Assembly (NCBI RefSeq): GCF_963675165.1
Contig: NC_087381.1
Span: forward strand, 3,348,001 to 3,412,000
From: Halichondria panicea
Taxonomy: Eukaryota; Porifera; Demospongiae; Suberitida; Halichondriidae
Direction: 5' to 3'
Length of the DNA: 64,000 bases
The notes beneath the pieces are model-generated. The model was given only the letters and a program-made list of their open reading frames with translations, ran no database searches and was not told where the DNA came from. The first letter of the stretch is position 1. Each line of letters starts with the position of its first letter. Made by a program: the position numbers and the translations under genes. Shown piece after piece: positions 59,342 to 64,000 of this stretch.

Positions 59342-59714
59342 CTATCTTCTAATTTATCGGACAGCAAAAATAATTATTTTGGAAATTGTCTGGGTATAAT
59401 TGGAACAGATTTTTATAGAGCATGCAAATGTCCGGAACAAGCAAGCAGCTGCATGCGAGCTAGCTCAAGTTTAATAGAACAGTGTGCGACTAAACAGTTG
59501 CACTAGCTATCGATCTAAAACTAGCTACTCAAAGCTATCTAACTGCAGCACTCTAAGTCTTACTTGCTGTCTATGAATGTTACTCGGTATTGTCCGGATA
59601 TTTAGCAAATGTAGCTAATATTAAAGCACTGGGGTGTCCGTTGTATTAGAACAACAAAAATTTCCCAAAAGAGTGTCCGGGGTAATTAGAAGTGTCCGAT
59701 AAATTAGACGGTAT
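59342..59714. mobile_element. DNA-transposon-derived element with CTAATTTATCGGACA ends, compact copy
   Basis: TCTTCTAATTTATCGGACAG at the left pairs with TGTCCGATAAATTAGACGG at the right. The internal text matches 17696-18384 without that copy's nested insertions, so this is closer to the original 370-bp element. Confidence 0.8.
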
Positions 59715-60429
59715 ATCAAGTTCAAGTATGTCTTGCGTCACTGTTTATGTCTACGTCTTAATTTTGTCACGAGGAATAATCAGATTTTTATGAGAATAAT
59801 AGGCACATTTTTCAAGAATTGAAGAAATAATGGTGAAAAAAAATCAGGGCCTACTCGTTTTTTATAGTGCGATGACGTTTGTTTTGCTGGCTGTTAGTCG
59901 TGACTATTCCGGGAAGCAAGTCTGTATAATTATAATATATAGGCTTGTAAAAAGCTTAGCTCAGTACGTTGTTCAAGGTTGCTATAGCCGGTGTGAGGTC
60001 CTGAGGTTCTGACATAATTATAGAGCTCGTATAGATTAGCCTCGTCCCCATGCGCATGGCTGTATCCAGGATTTGGGTCACGGGGGTTAAATTGGGCAAA
60101 TGACAAATATAGGGGGGGGGAAAGCTCCCTGACTTGAAGTTGGTGCATGCATGCCAACTAGGGGGTCCGGAAATGTTGGATATTTGAGGAAAATTACAGC
60201 TCATATGCCTAATATAAATTATTACTGCATTATTATGGCATTTCACATGCACTCATATTGATCTACATGCAGGCGTCACAAGAAGATCATTGTTCAAGTT
60301 GGACCAGCAGGAGATACTATTATATAATAATTATTATAGTTACAGTATACCAGTATTCATTCAGTATAAACACATTAATTATAGTATGTCATCGTGTTGG
60401 TTAAAAACTTTTTTGAAAAGCACACTAGC

Positions 60430-61180
60430 ACAAGTAATAGTTGTACCATGGATATCAAGGGTGTATAACCCGAGGACGAGGGTAACAAATCCAGTTATGG
60501 TACAGCTGACTTGTACCATAAGACATGGAGGCCTTGGAATCATTAACCCCACTACAAATAACTAAGCATCACAGCTCCTCTTGTCTCTCTCATCCTGGTC
60601 TAATCACACATACCATCAAAAGGCCAAAGCAGAACAACTCATGCAATGCCAAAAAAGCAGTAAAACTGCGCAAACAATTAGATACACGAGCAGCGGCAGA
60701 GCTGGAAGGCAAGCTAACAAACAACATGAAGAGGGGCAAGTTTCAACAGAGAAGGGGAGCATCAAGTTGGCTTGCCATCCTCCCCATAGATAAACGTGAA
60801 TTTGCCCTCCACAAAGGTGCATTCCAAGATGCCCTCTGTCTACGCTATGGCTGGCGACCCTCTCATCTACCATCACATTGCGTCCGTGGTCACCACTAGA
60901 ATTTACAGTTGAGCACTCGCTAATTTGTAGTCATGGCGCATTCCCTTCAATCCGTCACAACGAGCTGGGAGACATTACAGCCGGATTTCTCACTGAAATT
61001 TGCCACGTTGGAAAACTGAACCACCACTCTAACCTGCTCTCATGCAAACAACTCAGACTCGTGCAGAACACAGCAAACAGAGAGGAAGGAGCCCGCCTAT
61101 AGATATGGCAGCAGGCAACTTTTGGGGAAGAGATCGGAACCGTACAATTTTTGACATAAGGGTGTTCAGCCTAGCGGGTG
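60430..61180 (+). pseudogene. Decayed third copy of the LINE-like RT C-terminal region
   Basis: Blocks RHGGLGIINP, RRGASSWLAILPIDKREFAL, FQDALCLRYGWRPSHLP, FTVEHSLICSHGAFPSIRHNEL and DMAAGNFWG..FDIRVFS follow the same order as in 7831-9305 but lie in three frames. The cysteines of the CxCG block are partly lost (HCVRGHH). It is older than the copies at 7.8 and 44.8 kb. No target duplication was found. Confidence 0.8.
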
Positions 61181-61229
61181 TTAGATTATGGTCAAGATAT
61201 TACCTATATTCTTTTATATTCAAGTAAAC

Positions 61230-62424
61230 AGCCTATTTCTTTTCTGATCACCTATTATTCCCACATTATTCCTCCAAAGTATATACGTCAACATAATTTA
61301 TATAGACCCTAGTTGTCGCACAAGTATAACATCAAAATCAGTATAAATAATTGCCAATATCAGAGGAGGTACGACAGGCGCGATGCAGCTCAAGTAATTA
61401 GCCTTTGATTGAGCAATAATTATCCGCCCATGCACGATTAGGAGATAATTATACATTCAAAATTAATGTTTATACTATGACTCGTACTGACCTACATGTA
61501 TTTTTGTAAAAATGTGCCTATTATGGCAGTATAATTCTCACCCAAAAATGTACCTATTATCAAAATTATGCTAGCATAATCTACCAACCCTTAATAAGAA
61601 GAGAGCATATACGATCAACACACCAGAGAAGTGGAGCACGGATCTTTCTCCCTCCTTGTCTTTTCTACATCAGGAGGAATGAGACCAATAGCTAATGTGT
61701 ACACAAAAGAATAGCCTCGATGACAGAGCAGAAACATGACAAGACATACAGTAAGATCATCCATTGGTGGGTAAACTGAGGTATAAACATTCACAGCTGC
61801 GCTCAGCATGCAACTATAATGTGCATCTGGTGACTAAGAGGAGCATTCACCATCCCATAGTATCCACCGACACAATGGACCAGGCCTGCCAAGAGGGCCG
61901 ATTTCCACTGATCTGAATGTGAACCTATAAATTTGAACAAAAAAGTAATGTATGTAATCACCGTACTGCATGATTGTATGCATGCAATCACCATAATGTA
62001 TGCAATCACCGTAATGGTTGTATATCACTGTAAATCACATGCAGTAAGGAGTGTAATCACGTTAATGTACGTATAATCACAGTAATTATATAGTTAACTT
62101 ATTGCCCTCCCTTCCGTACAACGGTCGATGCCAGCAGCCCAGCACGATTGCAACATGCCAAATATTGCACTGGAGTAACGGAATGCCCGAGTGCAACATG
62201 TGGCCCTGAGGGCATTATGTCAACCAGTGATCAATGAGGACTGCTCCTATAACAGTGGGCCTTGGTCAATGGCTATCTTCCGGTCTTCATGCAATTGTCT
62301 TTAGAATTACATCCTGGCCGCTGGATATATACTGTACATCTGAGATCAGTGATCCAGTATCATCCTTCACTACATTTTTTCTTTCCGAAACCCTGTCAGG
62401 TTTTACCACTGAAGCTTGAAGCTT
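61230..62424. other. Interval without recognised genes
   Basis: Short AT-rich motifs, a run of CAATCACCGTAATG-type degenerate repeats near 61950-62090, and a pair of motifs (GTGCCTATTATGG, GTACCTATTATCA) near 61510-61560. No exon. Confidence 0.5.
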
Positions 62425-62620
62425 ATTGTGTCAGGTCCCCCCCGGGACCTCCGGCTTTACATCCCATCCGTCAGGATGCGGTGGACAGTGATGAACACCT
62501 ACTCATTTTTTCAGGGCAAAGCTGAGTAAACTCCTTAGAAAATGTTTCTGCTACTGATGGGACTCGAACTCTCAACCTTCCCATCTTGAATCGAGTGCTT
62601 TACCCACTGGCCACGTGACA
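62425..62620 (-). repeat. tRNA-derived SINE
   Basis: On the minus strand from 62620: an A-box-like TGGCCAGTGGG, then about 40 bases later a B box GAGTTCGAGTCCC (62556-62568), as in a tRNA head, followed by a non-tRNA body (AAGCCGGAGGTCCCGG). The acceptor arms do not pair well, so it is not a working tRNA gene. RNA polymerase III boxes A and B are both readable. Confidence 0.65.
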
Positions 62621-63434
62621 GCAGAGAATATTACCGTGTGGATCGCTGCTGTTTTGGCTGCTTGAAGATTGAAGATCCAAATTTTTCATGGCACATGTGA
62701 TGCGTGTCCTTACTTCTGCCGGCAGAGGAGGTTGGACACACGTCATAATGTTTTACAGATGAATGTGTGTGCATGGAGAGATATACGGAAACTTGCAAAG
62801 AACAGTAGCTATTCAGCCAAGTCAAAAGCCTGCAAGCGATTTTAGCACTCCATACTATAGTAGTAATAATGATGCTAAAAATACCCAGTGACGAAACTAG
62901 AAACTGAGTAGCATAGTCTAGCCTCGACTCCAGCCCCTTCAATAGTGGCCTTTCCCTGCGGCCTGAGTAAGCATACTAGAAGCAATGAGCACTAGATTAG
63001 TCACAACCATGAGTTGTTGCTGCACTTGCCTCTGTTTTGTCTTGGTGTAGCAGGTATAGCATCATAATTATTGTGAAACTACTACGACTCATTAACTAAC
63101 AGGAGATATTACAAGAGAGATAGACCATGTAAAATGCTGACTCAGCAGGATCGACGATTTCACGAGATTATTGATGACTAGATCTACGGATGACGTGTGT
63201 GTCCAGCCTCCTCTGATCTGCTCTGCCGCCGGTCTGTCGCCTCGCCGATTCTTCTTACCGTTCCATTAAAACAAATTCGTAGGGAACCTATAGCGCCTAG
63301 GGCTAGTCTACATTTTTGAGGGTTACTATGCAGCAACCAACAACAGTTTCTGTACATAAATTATACATATATGTGCATCTAAACTTAACAGAAGCCAGGA
63401 GAAGGGCCCTCTATCCCCTGAAACAGAAATAAGG
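62621..63434. other. Upstream region of the third NIDO gene
   Basis: No exon recognised. A half hairpin TAGCCTCGACTCCAG lies at about 62919. The last few hundred bases should include the promoter of the gene starting at 63435, but no motif could be assigned. Confidence 0.45.
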
Positions 63435-64000
63435 ATGAGAAACTCAAAACTGCTCACTGTCCTCTATATGATGTGCCATCTATGTGGTCAGTATAAAACA
63501 ACAGTGAATAAAGTCAAAACCCTAGAAATGATGTGACGTATTCATAATTAATCCTGTAGCACAAGTGAATTAAAATTATTGTTGCTCATTAATCAGGTCA
63601 TGGATTTGAAGCCCAACTATCCTTTCAGGATTTAGGAGTAACTGGAGCTCTAAGTTTATCACTTCCAAGCAACAACGATATCTCAGATGGTCCATTCACT
63701 GTTCCTGGTGGCGGTATCCCTTACCTTATAACGGAAAATGCAACAGATATCTATGTACGTTACTTTTAGCAGATACAGAGGCCCTTCATTCTTTATAATT
63801 ATATCTCAGCCCTACTTTCTCCACCATGGCATGCAATTAAGCATTTCACTTTAATTATTCTCACACGTATATACACCTATAGATCTCAGACAACGGATTA
63901 ATCTCACTGAATGGTCCATTTGTCGATCCCCCCGAACAAGGAAGTGACTTCTCTGCAGTAGATGGGGAAGGAGTAGTTATAATTGCTCCATACTGGTCTG
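63435..64000 (+). CDS. NIDO-domain membrane protein, tandem paralogue (3' partial)
   Basis: Exons 63435-63486 (signal peptide, ending MMCHLC), 63597-63754 and 63883 to the window edge, with the same phases as the gene at 55341. Protein blocks LSFQDLGVTGAL, DGPFTVPGGGIPYL and ISDNGLISLNG correspond nearly residue for residue to LSFQDFGVSGAL, DGPFIVPGGGIPYL and ISDNGLISLNG of the first gene. A recent tandem duplicate, with the rest of the gene beyond the window. Confidence 0.85.

Larger units (their letters stand above)
58810..60420. other. Intergenic interval with dispersed repeats
   Basis: Holds an inverted copy (59155-59327) of the repeat at 34321-34520 and the transposon-derived element at 59342-59714. 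No exon recognised. Confidence 0.55.

Noticed and set aside
62530-62620. Functional tRNA gene on the minus strand
   Set aside because: A and B boxes are present, but the acceptor arm does not pair convincingly and the body continues as a SINE.

Overview
The window looks like nuclear DNA of an early-branching animal, most likely a demosponge. This is inferred from intron-rich genes with GT/AG splice sites, AT-rich intergenic DNA full of TGCATGCA and TAATTATA octamers, Roco-type signalling genes with Death domains, and secreted or membrane proteins built from NIDO, somatomedin B, YWTD, EGF and FN3 modules. No bacterial operon structure is present. Gene models were assembled by hand from reading frames, splice sites and phase agreement.

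Layout. 1-5.5 kb: the 3' part of a plus-strand Roco-like gene (COR-like region, then two Death-like domains) that starts upstream of the window. 5.5-19 kb: no intact host gene. This stretch holds a 5'-truncated LINE-like element with a target-site duplication (7.8-9.3 kb), a 172-bp hairpin satellite (10.6-11.8 kb), a 3.5-kb CACTA-like element enclosing a 37-bp minisatellite (13.1-16.5 kb), a Crypton-like recombinase relic, and nested foldback elements. 19-24.4 kb: two minus-strand Roco-related loci, one with an Ig-like domain plus a Roc GTPase domain and one a rearranged inverted copy of the Death-domain exons of the first gene, joined to a transposase fragment. 26.8-27.7 kb and 42.0-42.8 kb: two minus-strand paralogues of an NNMT/PNMT/TEMT-type methyltransferase.

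Between the methyltransferases lies a 22-exon plus-strand gene (31.5-41.7 kb) whose frame is continuous across every junction (1,419 codons). It encodes a single-pass membrane protein: signal peptide, two NIDO modules, somatomedin B, a six-repeat YWTD propeller, EGF, two somatomedin B, a Thr-rich stalk, two FN3, a TM segment, and a tail with a PPxY motif. 44.8-51.0 kb is a transposon cluster: truncated LINE-like pieces and a complete Ty3/gypsy element with near-identical LTRs and a 5-bp target duplication. 51.9-55.0 kb has two minisatellites with repeat lengths divisible by three, flanking the exons of a DUF3987-like gene. 55.3-58.8 kb is a smaller NIDO membrane protein (571 codons) whose large intron carries a foldback element that has captured a RecQ-like helicase fragment. 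A tandem paralogue of it starts at 63.4 kb and leaves the window.

Two themes recur. First, module duplication: Death exons, NIDO exons, methyltransferases and NIDO genes. Second, very heavy loading with small inverted-repeat elements, including a family of 33-93 bp hairpins whose copies show about 8-bp target duplications. Several otherwise well conserved reading frames are broken by single-base shifts, which may be real decay or residual sequence error.
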